64,000 nucleotides of DNA, taken from the NCBI GenBank assembly GCA_022578965.1, contig MU400556.1:4823-68822 (forward strand), given 5' to 3'. Under the pieces are notes generated by a model. It was not told the origin of the DNA. It did not search any database and was given only the letters and a program-made list of their open reading frames with translations. The position numbers were made by a program, and so were the translations under genes. Shown here in pieces: positions 47,975 to 58,236 of this stretch (its first letter is position 1; each line of letters opens with the position of its first letter). The stretch comes from Xylaria sp. FL1777. Lineage: Eukaryota; Ascomycota; Sordariomycetes; Xylariales; Xylariaceae.

Positions 47975-48197
47975 TATAGCTTTTAAGCAGCACAAGCTAT
48001 AATATATACTATATAACAGTTATTATACAAAAACCTAAAAAGCACAAACTAGTTTTACCTAAATTAGTAATATTTATATATAGTTTCTTAGTACTGTACT
48101 CAGGAGATGTCTTTCCTTTGACATCCACCTTTTTGAGTACAGACCTGACCTTACGTAGTAATTACAAGGTTCTGGGCCAGTATTCAGAAGGCACACA
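47975..48197 (+). repeat. Right LTR of outer element
   Basis: 223 bp. The left 90-110 bases are AT-converted and the right half has normal composition, the mirror image of the left LTR. It is preceded by the A8 polypurine-like tract at 47963-47970. Confidence 0.8.
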
Positions 48198-50002
48198 CTA
48201 GGGCGTGCCTTTCGTTGCCTAGGTTAGTTGATGACAATCCTTGGCTCTCCATCAGATCCAGCAGAATAGTCCGCTACCACGAGACGGCCTATCATCGCCA
48301 AAGCGACACCGACCTATTACACTAAGTAAGGGAGGCCCTGAGGTCCGTGTAAGCAAGGATGAGTGGTTTTGTTTTCAGGGTAGCCAGCTGGTATTGGTTG
48401 GTTTTAAGGAGTCCTTCCCCATTCCCCAGGCACTGTCCAGACTGTCGGTATCGGCGCGATACCTAGCGTGCCCCAGATACTGTACCTAACCCCTTGAGAA
48501 TAGTTGAGCATGGAATGTTGTCGCCGTGATACGGGAAAGTTTGGGGTTTGGCTCTCGCGTCCCAGCCGACGTGATCACTATTCGGTCAAGATCAAGAGCT
48601 GGCTTCTCCTTTTCTTTTTCCTTTCCTCCCCTCTTTCTCTCGCTCTCGTAATACAGCTGACTGGTTGCATTGTGTTAGCGTCTTTGTCTACTGGGCTTCC
48701 TACTTGGTTCTCGCCTTTCGGCCACAATGTTAGGAGACGCCCGTTCACGCGATTCCCATCTCGTGCTGCTAGCTTTGTGCTTCGTACCCAAAATGAAATT
48801 CAAACGGTGATTCGATCCACCCACTCGGCTTTTCCAATGAGTATGCGGGCATCTCAACTTCAGGTTATCTTCGGTATATGGCGTCGATTTCCTCGAGACG
48901 GGATAGGTAGATAATCAACCAGCAACCATTAACCACTCTGCTGGGACTCAAAATGCGAGAAAACTTGCCCAGAATAAGGAGGTGCCTAGGCTTGGCAGCT
49001 ACTTGGCAGACCTACCTTTATAGTTCTCGTCGCCGGTCCACGCTCAACCCCAGTTATGTAGGTATGTCGTGGCATTTTTGGTGTAGAACAAATCAAATGC
49101 TTCCATTTCTTATCTCACTTTCCACCCTTTCCAACTTCCTCACAAGAATTTTGTTGTCGGTCTAACAGCATCAAGATTCCCGACGATGGACCCGAAAAGG
49201 CCCTCGCTCCATTTCTTATTAGGGCTAATAAGATACCGGTAGATCTACCAGATAAAGCACTTGTACTTGGCCGATTCTGACATCTCCGCTTACCAGCTAC
49301 CCTTATCGTCAACCATGATTCGCTAACATCCCACGATGCCGTGTAAAATATCGCAATTAACAAATCGCGATTGATAAGAGGGCACGTCCGCGGGGATAGT
49401 CAATCGACTGCGCGGTGCTACAACAGAATTCCTCGTCTGATACGCAGCTCCTAGACCTGACCGCCAGGGCTGGCTCGTGGACATACGGCGCTAAACCGCC
49501 GTCGGCATTTCAGCTAGGCAAGCTTGTACCCGTTCTCTCCCGGTCTCTTGAGGTAAGGCATAGTCCTGTTGGAGACGCTGGACGAAAGCTGGCTGTCGCG
49601 CCGCTCTTGTTGCATAGGTAGGTAGCAGCATGGGCCAGAAAGGACTTTGATTGTCTCCCGGACATACAGGGGCCAACCAGATGGCCCGAAGCTTCCATGG
49701 ATCGTATGTTCATCCGCTTTGTATCCCGCGCGGGACTAGGCCCGTATGCACCCCGGAGATATCTGCATCTTGCTCTCGAGCGGTTTGCCGTCAGGCCTGG
49801 TAGCTAGCTATTCTTATTCCGCCATGTTGTCTTCGCGGAGAAGTAATCCATCTTTCTGGAATGTGCTTCTGAGCCTGGTTATCATTGACCTGCTGATTAA
49901 ATATGATGTAGCATCCTGCCTGATGGATTTTATATGACATTGAACGCCCAATTCTGCAAAGGACACTACATAGTATCTTTAGTCGGTGCTAAGATATACA
50001 CA
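48198..50002. other. Intergenic, right flank of transposon block and niaD upstream region
   Basis: Composition returns to normal. A strongly pyrimidine-rich tract lies at 48601-48656. A 136-codon frame over it has one hydrophobic segment but no recognised family, so it is not annotated. The right part forms the nitrate reductase promoter. No gene is supported. Confidence 0.5.
49373..49398 (+). promoter_or_regulatory. Candidate nitrate-regulatory cluster: GATAAG, TCCGCGG, GATA
   Basis: GATAAG (49373-49378), TCCGCGG (49387-49393) and GATA (49395-49398) lie within 26 bp, about 600 bp upstream of the nitrate reductase ATG. GATA sites bind AreA/NIT2 global nitrogen activators, and TCCGCGGA is the NIT4-type pathway-specific site; seven of its eight bases are present. 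Further GATA or TATC sites occur near 49234, 49252 and 49302. The function is inferred from position and consensus only. Confidence 0.5.
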
Positions 50003-52792
50003 ATGGAAGCCTCCAAGCCAGAGTCATTAGGCTTGCTAAGCAAAACTCGTTCTTCTGAGCGCCAGATCTTTCCTCCCACGCCACCAGACACCGACAGAGA
50101 GTCTACGGATTCGAGCTTAGAAGTGAGTGATACGGAGGCTACGACGCCGTCGTCCAATCGTGACAAGCCAAGCCCCCGGAAACTCCCACCATATCCTCTA
50201 CCTCCAAAATACAGATCCGACAACACTGTACTCGCAGAAGATCTCAAAACACCGGACAGCCATGTCGTCCGTGATCCGCGTCTGATCCGCCTTACTGGAA
50301 TTCATCCCTTCAATGTTGAGGCGCCACTTACCAATCTCTACGATGAAGGGTTCTTGACCACCAAAGATCTGCATTATGTCCGTAACCATGGTGCTGTGCC
50401 CAAAGTGGAAGACTCGGAGATCATGGACTGGGAGTTCTCGATAGAAGGCATGGTGGACAATCCAATTCGTATGAGCTTAGCCGAGCTTATTCGAGAGTAT
50501 GAACAAGTTACATATCCCATAACTTTAGTCTGTGCCGGGAATAGACGGAAAGAGCAAAATATGGTACGGAAAACAAAAGGCTTTTCATGGGGAGCCGCGG
50601 GGCTATCCACCTCTCTGTGGACCGGTGTTGCGATTGGTGACCTGATCAGAGCTTCGATGCCCAAACGCGGTGCGCGGTACGTGTGCTTTGAAGGGGCCGA
50701 TAAACTCCCCAATGGTTATTACGGCACATCTATTAAGCTAAGCTGGGCTATGGATGCCGAGCGTGGGGTGATGCTCGCCCACAAGATGAACGGCGAGACG
50801 CTCCCTCCAGACCATGGCAAACCCCTACGTATCGTGATCCCAGGGCAAATTGGCGGCCGTAGTGTCAAATGGTTGAAGAGAATCATCGTCACGAAGGAGC
50901 CCAGCGATAATTGGTACCATATCTATGATAATAGGGTGTTGCCTACGATGATCGATCCCGAAACGAGCGCCGACTTGCCCGAAACTTGGAAGGATGAACG
51001 ATATGCTATTTATGATCTTAATACAAACAGTGCAACGTGTTACCCCTCTCATAACGAAGAATTGGATTTACACGGATCGGAGGACACGTACAAAACTCGT
51101 GGATATGCCTATGCTGGCGGTGGGAAGAGAATAACTAGGGTTGAGGTTACTCTAGATAAGGGTAAGACCTGGTTGCTGGCCAATATATCGTATCCTGAGG
51201 ATCAATATCGTCGCGCGGCCGAAGGGGAAACTCTGTACGGTGGTCGGGTAGATATTTCCTGGAGGGAAAGCTCTTTTTGTTGGTGCTTTTGGGACTTAGA
51301 CCTCCCATTATCCCGGCTGCAAGCAGCGGATGACATAATGGTACGAGCAATGGACGAGGCAATGATGGTCCAGCCGCGAGACATGTACTGGAGTGTGCTT
51401 GGCATGATGAACAACCCCTGGTTCAGGGTTGTCATACACAAAGAAGGTAGTAAGCTGAGATTCGAACATCCAACACAGCCAGCACTGATGCCAGGAGGCT
51501 GGATGGAGAGGGTCAAGAAGGCCGGAGGCAATCTGACGAACGGCTACTGGGGTGAACAGCTAGCCGGAGAGGCGGAGGTCACCGAGCCCTCCGAGCCAGC
51601 TAAAGAAATATGCATGGTCAACGAGAAAGTAAATAGGACAATAACGCTAGAAGAACTCAAAAGCCACGAAGGGGAAACGGAACCTTGGTTCGTCGTCAAC
51701 GGGGAAGTTTACGACGGGACGGGATTCCTAGAAGGGCATCCGGGCGGCCCAACCTCGATAACGGGGGCAGCAGGGCAGGATGCCAGCGAGGAATTCCTCG
51801 CAATTCGTGAGTGATCCCATTCCTATTCCACTGACCGAATGGCGCCCAAACCCCCTGATCTATCGCTAACCCCAAAAATTCCAGACAGCGAAAATGCCAA
51901 AGCAATGCTAGTGGACTACCACATCGGCACGCTGGACAAAGCAAGCCAGGCCCTGCTAGCGAACAGCGAAGAAGCGCCGCCCGAGAATGCGCCGCCGAGA
52001 GAGGTCTTCCTGCAGCACAAGACTTGGACGAAGGCCATCCTGTCGGCCAAGAAGGGGGTGTCGCCCGACACCAAGATCTTCACCTTCGCCCTCGAACACG
52101 CGGAGCAGGCCGTCGGCCTGCCCGTGGGCCAGCACCTGACGATCCGGCTGCGCGACCCGGTGACGCGGGAGGCGATCATGCGGTCGTACACGCCCCTCTC
52201 GCCGCCCGGCGCGAAGGGCTCTCTGGACGTGCTGGTCAAGATCTACCGGGACACGGCGACGCGCAAGGGCGGGCGGATGACGCAGGCGCTGGACGCGCTG
52301 CCGCTGGGCCACGCCGTGGACTTCCGGGGCCCCCACGGCAGGTTCGAGTACCTCGGCCGCGGGCTGTGCCGGGTGTCCGGGCGGGCGCGGCGGGCGCGGC
52401 GCTTCGTCATGGTGTGCGGCGGCTCGGGCATCACCCCCGTCTTCGCGGTGCTGCGCGCCGTCCTCGCGGACCGCGACGACCCCACGGCCTGCGTCCTGCT
52501 GGACGGGAACCGCGCCGAGGAGGACATCCTCTGCCGCGCCGAGCTGGACGCCCTGCTCGCGGGCAACGAGCACCGGTGCCGTCTCAGCTACGTCTTGACC
52601 CGGCCCGGTCCTGCGTGGACTGGTGGGCGGGGACGCGTCGACGCCGCCCTTGTTGCTAGGGAGGTGGGACCTTGCACGAGCGCGGACGGGGAGGACATCG
52701 TTCTCGTGTGTGGACCCAAGGCTCTTGAGGAAAGCGTGCTTTCTATCTTTACTGGTATGGGTTGGAAGAAGGAGGACATGGTGTTCTTTTGA
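50003..52792 (+). CDS. niaD: Nitrate reductase [NAD(P)H]
   Basis: Cytosolic molybdoenzyme that reduces nitrate to nitrite, the first step of nitrate assimilation. Exons 50003-51806 and 51885-52792 give 903 residues, within the fungal range. The splice joins FLAI to HSENAK across GTGAGT/CCAG. Order: acidic Ser/Pro-rich N-terminus; Mo-pterin domain with the Mo-ligand Cys C177 in LVCAGNRR; dimerisation domain ending near MPGGW; cytochrome b5 domain with heme ligands H579 (HPGG) and H602; FAD domain with RSYTPLS; NAD(P)H domain with GSGITP and a C-terminal CGP, ending in the family-typical Phe. All cofactor residues are present. The start at 50003 has a good context (ACACAATGG); the in-frame upstream codons are not protein-like. 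Exon 2 is strikingly richer in G+C than exon 1. Confidence 0.96.
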
Positions 52793-53371
52793 TCATGCAT
52801 TTCTGTGAAGTACTCCCGACATCGGACTATAACAGCGTCGTTCCTGTGTACATTTTTCTGGGGTGAATTTGGTTACACTCCCGTATTTAAGGAAATTGGC
52901 TGGTTTAGGGGTGGAAGGTCGGATGTTGACCCACGAGCGTGTGGTTGGTTGGGAAAGGGGGTTACGTAGTACCTAAATATGAATCAGTGTTATGATACGT
53001 TGTAACCACTATCATAACAGCAAGATGCAAACTACGCTACTACCCATCTGCATACCACAATCACTTTCTGGTATTGATGTTTTCAGCCCGAATTAAGTCG
53101 ATATATATGTGTTTGGAGTCTAGCTTTGATGCTAGCTGGCGTGAATGGAACACTAGATCTAGTAAACATATTAGAGCAGTAATAATCAGTAATCACGGTA
53201 GCGGATTAAGAAGTAACTGAACTGTCTTGAGACTATTAGGTATTGTCGGCATCTATAGATCTACCAATGTCTAATTCCAGGGCCACATTATTAACATGAC
53301 AAATGTCATCCCTTTGAGTGACGCTCCATTCCGCAAAGACTTAGGTGCCCAGCACCAAAGGTAAAATTGAT
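52793..53371. other. Convergent 3' intergenic region
   Basis: Spacer between the nitrate reductase stop and the stop of the minus-strand NADH dehydrogenase. It is AT-leaning and contains no supported gene. Confidence 0.6.
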
Positions 53372-55509
53372 TTAGAAACTTATTAGGTCTGACGTCGAAT
53401 CGTTAGCGATGGATGTCCATAGATCGGAAACAAAGTTCACGTACCTCTTCCAAACAGCCCCCTCTTCAGCCAATCCATCATCATTAGAAACTTAGTCCTG
53501 AGGCCGACGCTCTGAGCAAAATACGCGCTTCTCCATGCATACACGGCCCAAACACCTCCGGTGAAACCCCATCCACTGCCAAGGTCAAATATGGCAGAAT
53601 TACCTACGTATGCCAGGCTGCCTAAGTGGTGGTACTCGAAAGCTTTGTAACAAGCGTCATCTACATCGCCGTCTCTGATTTCATTTCTGGTTAGACCGGG
53701 AGCACTATGTGCCAGCTTGTTGAATTTACGACCAAGATAGATGCCCTGCTGGTTTGCACGCTGGGCAGTGGCGGGAAGTGAGGTTAGCTTGCTGTCGATC
53801 TGTTTCAGTAGCTCTCTGAGCTCGCCAAAATCAAGTGTGCCGGACTGGTCCTTATCGAATGCTTCAAAGAGTTTGTCAAGCCGCCTGAGATGTGATATAG
53901 CTTGTGGGAATCTCCGCTTGACAGCATTAGCTACATTTTGCCACTCGCTGAAGGTGAGTTCAAGCGTTTCCGGATCCTTGCCGTGCTTAAAAGCCAACCC
54001 ACGAAGAAACGAGACAATGTTGTCTGCACTATTGTTTTGTACCGTCGAGCAGTCTCCGATGGCGTATACATCCCCAAGAGGCGTACCGTTTAGCCGAAGA
54101 TGAGTATCTGTCTCGAGAGCATGGCGGTTATTTTGCGCGGGCCCGAGTTTTGCCGCGATGCGTTTGCATAACTCCGCTTGTGATACACCCGTAGACCACA
54201 GGCAGAAGCCCATTGGTAGCTCTTTTGTGATAACTGAGCCGTCTTCAGCCTTCTGTGTGAATATTATTCTGTCGGGTTTGACTTCTTTGACTCGGGAGTT
54301 TGTGAGAACCTCGATTTGGTCTCGCGCGAAGCGTTCTTCAGCATACTTCGACAATGCTTCGTCATAGGTGTTTAGGATGTGGGAGCGGCTTTGGATAATG
54401 TGCACTGAGATCTCATTTCGAAGCAGCCGAGGGAAATTCCTAGTCAAATCCTCGTTCAGGAGGTCGAAAAGTTCAGCAGCAAACTCTACACCGGTAGGGC
54501 CACCGCCGCTAACCACGAAAGACAGCAAGCGCCTACGTTCGGCATCGTCGGTGGTAGGGAGACAAGCCAGCTCCACGTTCCTCATGACCTGGTTTCGAAT
54601 TTTTCTAGCGTCGTTGATATCTTTCAGAAAGTGGCAGTTCTCTAGGCCTTTGACGCCATGGGTGTTAGAACTAGACCCTACACCAATGACAAGCTTGTCA
54701 TAGGGGACATAGAATCGGATCTCCTTGCCTTGGGCGTCGATCTGCGAAACTTCGACTAGTTTGTGAGAGAATTCGACATCTTCAGCTGTACCCCGAAGGT
54801 AATGGCCACGGACGCGGGATAAGACCCTTCGTATAGGTTCGACCAGACTTCGGAATTCCAATGTACCAACGGTGGCAGACGGCAGCATTGGCGTGAACAA
54901 GAAGTAATTCTTTGGACTAATGACAGTGACATGATAATCGTCTGGATTAAGCTCCTTGAGTAGAGCAACACTTCCCCAACCGCTGCCAAGAATGACCAGC
55001 CGTGGCTTTTGTTTCTTCTCCTTGGCATTTTCGCTCTCGTCATCGTCAAGAAGGGCTTCCACGATGGGTAGGTTCTTCGGGCCCCCACGCGGCGGCTCTA
55101 GAGCGGTTTTGGAAACATGGCAATCACCGAAGCTAATAGATTGTTTGTAGGTACTGGCATCGTATACAAAGAATGCGACGAAAAGCACGGTAACAAATCC
55201 AACGCCGGTACCGAGGATCGCGGCGCTGCGGTACGTGAAGTTGAGGAAGGCGGATCGTCGCTGAGGAAGAGGTCGGCCGGAAAGTGCGCGCGTGTCTCGA
55301 TTCGAAGCAGATAGCAGTTGGTTTTGCTTGGGGTTGAGCTCGCGAACGGATGGTGGCGGGCGCAAGAAGCTCCCGAATTGGCGATTGCGCGAAATGCTAG
55401 GCGTGGGCAACGCTCTTGGTGAGGCGAATGTGCATCTGGAAGCACCGCGACCACTTATACTAGCGATCCGAAGCATGCGGCCTACAACAACGCCAGGCTG
55501 TGCTGGCAT
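53372..55509 (-). CDS. nde1: Mitochondrial external alternative NAD(P)H dehydrogenase with EF-hand
   Basis: Rotenone-insensitive type II dehydrogenase that passes electrons from cytosolic NAD(P)H to ubiquinone without pumping protons. Exons 55509-53445 and 53388-53372 give 693 residues. The last exon encodes the short tail completing GRDLISF; the unspliced frame would end GRGT. Features: Arg/Ser-rich mitochondrial presequence; membrane segment at about 95-116; FAD-binding GSGWGS (175-180); second dinucleotide motif SGGGPTGVEFAAEL (334-347); YAIGDCS near the FAD; a complete 12-residue EF-hand loop at 552-563 (D, D, S, T, D, E at liganding positions); C-terminal membrane-binding helix region. 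An intact EF-hand is typical of calcium-dependent fungal NDE1 and plant NDB enzymes, so calcium regulation is likely. A second possible start is Met12 (55476). Confidence 0.93.
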
Positions 55510-56191
55510 ACTTACTCTGGCTCTCGTTCTCGTTCTTGCTCTCTTTGCAATTTCAAGTGCGAGTGAGCGACCTCAATTGCGTTGTTCTCATTCTGTGAAT
55601 GTCTTTGACAGAATCCCTCGGTCAAGTATCAAGCATCGTGAGGTTATATCGAGAAAATGGGCAAGTATGGTCTTTTTAAGGGATGAGGGATGAGGGAGAA
55701 GTGGTGAGTAAGACACAGAGTGACATCATTATTGCCCACTTCTAGTTCGCGACTTCGCGATAAGTGAAGCTGCGGTACTTAATTAAGCCTGGCTATTCCC
55801 ACCTGGGTAGGTCGACCTCTACTGTGTAGAAGTCTATCTACCTACAGTAGGTAGTTAGGTACTTGCTTTCAACCAATCAGAGCAGACTCTGAATATCCTG
55901 TACGAAGTACCTAAGTAAATGACAGCATCAATATCATAAGGGGAGACTGCAAAAAAAAAGGTTTTTTTTTTGGGAAGTAGTTTTCATATTTGTGGCAAGG
56001 TCCTTCACAGAATGTTCCATCACCCACGTCCAAATGCATATTACAGGTAAATTTGACCCATCCGGCTGTATGTCGGCCAGTTACGGATCGCGCCCCGACG
56101 ATTGAACATTAGCTTCTTATGTAAACACGCAAGATTAGAATATGACCGATAGATGTCTACATTCTGTTCCGGATCACCCGCAAGAACTGGA
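55510..56191. other. Intergenic between two minus-strand genes
   Basis: The left part is the presumed promoter of the NADH dehydrogenase. The middle (55790-55920) holds clustered CCTACC/GGTAGG palindromes. An A9 run followed by T9 lies at 55950-55969. No gene. Confidence 0.6.
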
Positions 56192-57563
56192 CTAGATGGT
56201 GAAGTCCTTGTACGACCATTTCTCGGTGGTCGTTGTCTTGGCTCGCTTCCTAAATGGTATTCTCCTTCGGCTCTCCATTTTGCCCCTGATGAGCAGGCTC
56301 CGATAGCGGTCTTTGAGCAGGTTCCCTTCTGGTTTTAATAGACGCAATGACTCTTGCAGCTCGTCAGGTAATACGAGTTCTAAATCCTTGTCCGGCAGCT
56401 TCAATTTCCCAAGCTGCTTCCGCCGTAGTACTTCGTCGTTGCTTGCCATACTACTGTCACTTTCTTCGGCTTTGGTAAGTGCTGCCAGCGCTTGGTCACG
56501 CTCTGCTACCTCCTGTGCGATCTGCTTGATCCGTTCCAGTTGCTCCTTGTGCAGCTTGGTCTTGGCCTCATGCTTAAGCCGTCGTTCTTCGTCCTTGCGT
56601 CTCTGAATCCTGTTCCTGTCGGCTTTCGTTTTGCGCTTTTGTTTCTTGACTGTTTGACGTAATTCTTCACCATCGCTTTGAAATCCCTCCCACTCCGAGT
56701 CTTCCTCCCATTCTGAAAGCTCCGCTCGAGCTTCCGCAGCTTCGGCTTCGGCTGCTGATCGAGCAGCGGCCTCGGCTTTGATTCTATCGGCTTCTTCTTC
56801 AGCCAGCCGTTTCTTCTCCGCTTCGACCGCCTTATTGCACTCCTCCGTATACCGGGCCTCATAATCCTCAAACCTGGGGTTGTAACTGTGGCCACCCGCG
56901 GGTTTTGGGACTGCAGGCATTGTTTTGCCGCTCGCGAGGAGTGATATAGGCTTTTGTGCAAAAGATTTTGGGGCCTTCTTCTTCTCATTACGTTTATCCT
57001 TCACAACGTCTAATGCTGCTGGCTCGGGCACAGCAGCCCACGGGTCATACGAGGCGTCAGCGATCTCTACGGTCGACTCGTGATGACCATCAGCAACTTT
57101 GCGCAAGCGTGAGAGTTCCTTAACCGTGACGTATTCCCGTCTTATTCGTTTAGTGGGTATGATTCCATCGGATGTCTTGTCTCCCGGTCGTTTTCGCATA
57201 GGGACGGCTGGAACAGCCGAGTTACGAGCCGCAATAATCTCATCTGCTTTCAATGGTTTTGAGGTATGTTTGGGAAATCTTTTGGGTATTGACGTGTCGC
57301 CGACGGTATCAAGGGTGAAGAGCTCGTCAGAGGGTCGTTCGGCGACGACACCGCTACAATTCACCTTGTTAGCCCCTTGTCACTCCAGGTTCAAAATAGC
57401 AGGACACCAACCCCTTGATTATCTCCTCATTCAGCTCATCAAGGCCCTTAGTCACTTCAGTAACATCGACATTCTTCCTCCAAGCTTTCTTGCCTTTCCT
57501 CGAAGGCTGGTTATAGGTTGCAGGCGCTTCTGTGGAAGCTTTCCGTGGTTGAATAACCGGCAT
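56192..57563 (-). CDS. NOP53: 60S ribosome biogenesis factor Nop53
   Basis: Nucleolar protein that recruits the exosome helicase Mtr4 for 5.8S/ITS2 processing during 60S assembly. Exons 57563-57412 and 57353-56192 give 437 residues (yeast 455). The N-terminus is diagnostic: YNQPSRKGKKAWRKN. The splice uses a GTTGGT donor and joins IIKG to GVVAERPSDELF. The rest is highly charged: LFTLDTVGD (arch-interaction motif region), basic PTKRIRREY, SYNPRFEDYEARY, long Ala/Glu/Lys/Arg coiled-coil from about 180 to 330, and a conserved C-terminal block LPDELQESLRLLKPEGN followed by an RNA-binding-like basic tail. The donor is weaker than others in the window, so low-level intron retention is possible. 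A WKKN-type basic start supports the chosen ATG. Confidence 0.93.
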
Positions 57564-57834
57564 GTCGAGCACAACTTAAACGTTAAAAGGAAATATGGCA
57601 ACTAATTATCCGAAAAGCAATCTAGAGCCGAGGCTACTTTTCTTGATTCTTCGGTTTGTATTGAGGCGGACAACGATAGGGACCACCTGGTATGGTGGGG
57701 TGTGAATTTAGTTACCAAAAATTTCTAGGAGGTGGAGCAACATAAGAAGAGCAAGCCTCCGATAAGAAATATGGTCTTATCGGTAGAGTCCCACTCCGGC
57801 CGCCCCAACACCGACCTCCGTGATATTATGTAAT
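57564..57834. other. Presumed NOP53 promoter region
   Basis: Short upstream region of the minus-strand NOP53 gene. No TATA box was evident. It contains inverted CTTATCGG/CCGATAAG elements near 57758 and 57776. Confidence 0.4.
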
Positions 57835-58236
57835 CTAAATCCCTTTTGAAGAGAGCCAGAGCAATTTAGACAACCTATATTGATCAACATCGTCGATCAG
57901 CCTCCCACCATACGCAGTAGTGAAGATACTCCAAGTTCTACTTTGAGACGCTAAAATACGAGCCTTTTTATGTCGACTTTGGGAGCGAGCAGGAAATGTA
58001 ATGGTGATATTCGGGACCTCGAACAGAGGACGGCCATCCGGCAAAGGCCCCGAGTCCGTGATATCCACCGAGGCCCAGCTACGCAGGCCGTGGTGACGCT
58101 CATCGCTCAGCGCATCGGTGTTCACGAGCTTGCCTCTAGCGACATTAATCAAGAATGTTTTCTTCTCTCCTTGCCTTAATATCCTGAACTTTTCCCATTT
58201 TACGGTGACCTTAAATATGCTTGGTGATAGGGTCAT
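57835..58236 (-). pseudogene. Decayed C-terminal fragment of a D-isomer-specific 2-hydroxyacid dehydrogenase
   Basis: A 133-codon minus-strand frame contains TFLINVARGKLVNTDAL and DGRPLFEVPNITIT. These correspond to the NAD-binding half of D-2-hydroxyacid dehydrogenases, where NVARG precedes the catalytic Arg region and a TPH motif follows the P-L-F/W segment. Here TPH is replaced by FPA, so the catalytic His is lost. The end (GGRLIDDVD) resembles the family's C-terminus. The N-terminal catalytic and Gly-rich (GxGxxG) parts were not found upstream, and the frame begins with unrelated sequence. It is read as a truncated, decaying gene copy rather than an active enzyme. Confidence 0.65.

Larger units (their letters stand above)
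29697..48197 (+). mobile_element. Outer LTR retrotransposon, RIP-degraded and interrupted by two nested elements
   Basis: A 223-bp direct repeat bounds the AT-rich block: 29697-29919 and 47975-48197. The copies align end to end without a gap. They differ mainly by C/T and G/A changes, start TG (TA in the mutated copy) and end CACACA in the better-preserved right copy. An A8 purine tract (47963-47970) lies just left of the right LTR, as expected of a + oriented element's polypurine tract. After removing the two inserted segments (29923-37661 including one target copy, and 38036-43065), about 5.7 kb remains, a normal size for a gag-pol element. The + strand of the remaining parts (37.67-38.03 and 43.07-47.97 kb) is A-rich, which fits + coding. 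No target-site duplication was found (CTCCC left, CTAGG right), and no readable gag or pol frame survives. Confidence 0.75.

Noticed and set aside
29780..48090. AT-rich block as a regional centromere
   Set aside because: Paired LTRs, a target duplication and normal-composition flanks explain it fully as degraded transposons. An 18-kb size alone is not evidence of a centromere.
29692..48202. Target-site duplication for the outer retrotransposon
   Set aside because: The flanking 5-mers CTCCC and CTAGG do not match. The element may have arisen by recombination, or an end may be misplaced.
48504..48914. 136-codon plus-strand frame with one hydrophobic segment between the transposon block and niaD
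   Set aside because: The segment comes from a pyrimidine-rich tract and there is no family resemblance or neighbouring exon.
51956..52573. 205-codon minus-strand open frame opposite nitrate reductase exon 2
   Set aside because: It is a shadow produced by G/C third positions in the real gene, with Arg/Ala-rich low-complexity translation.
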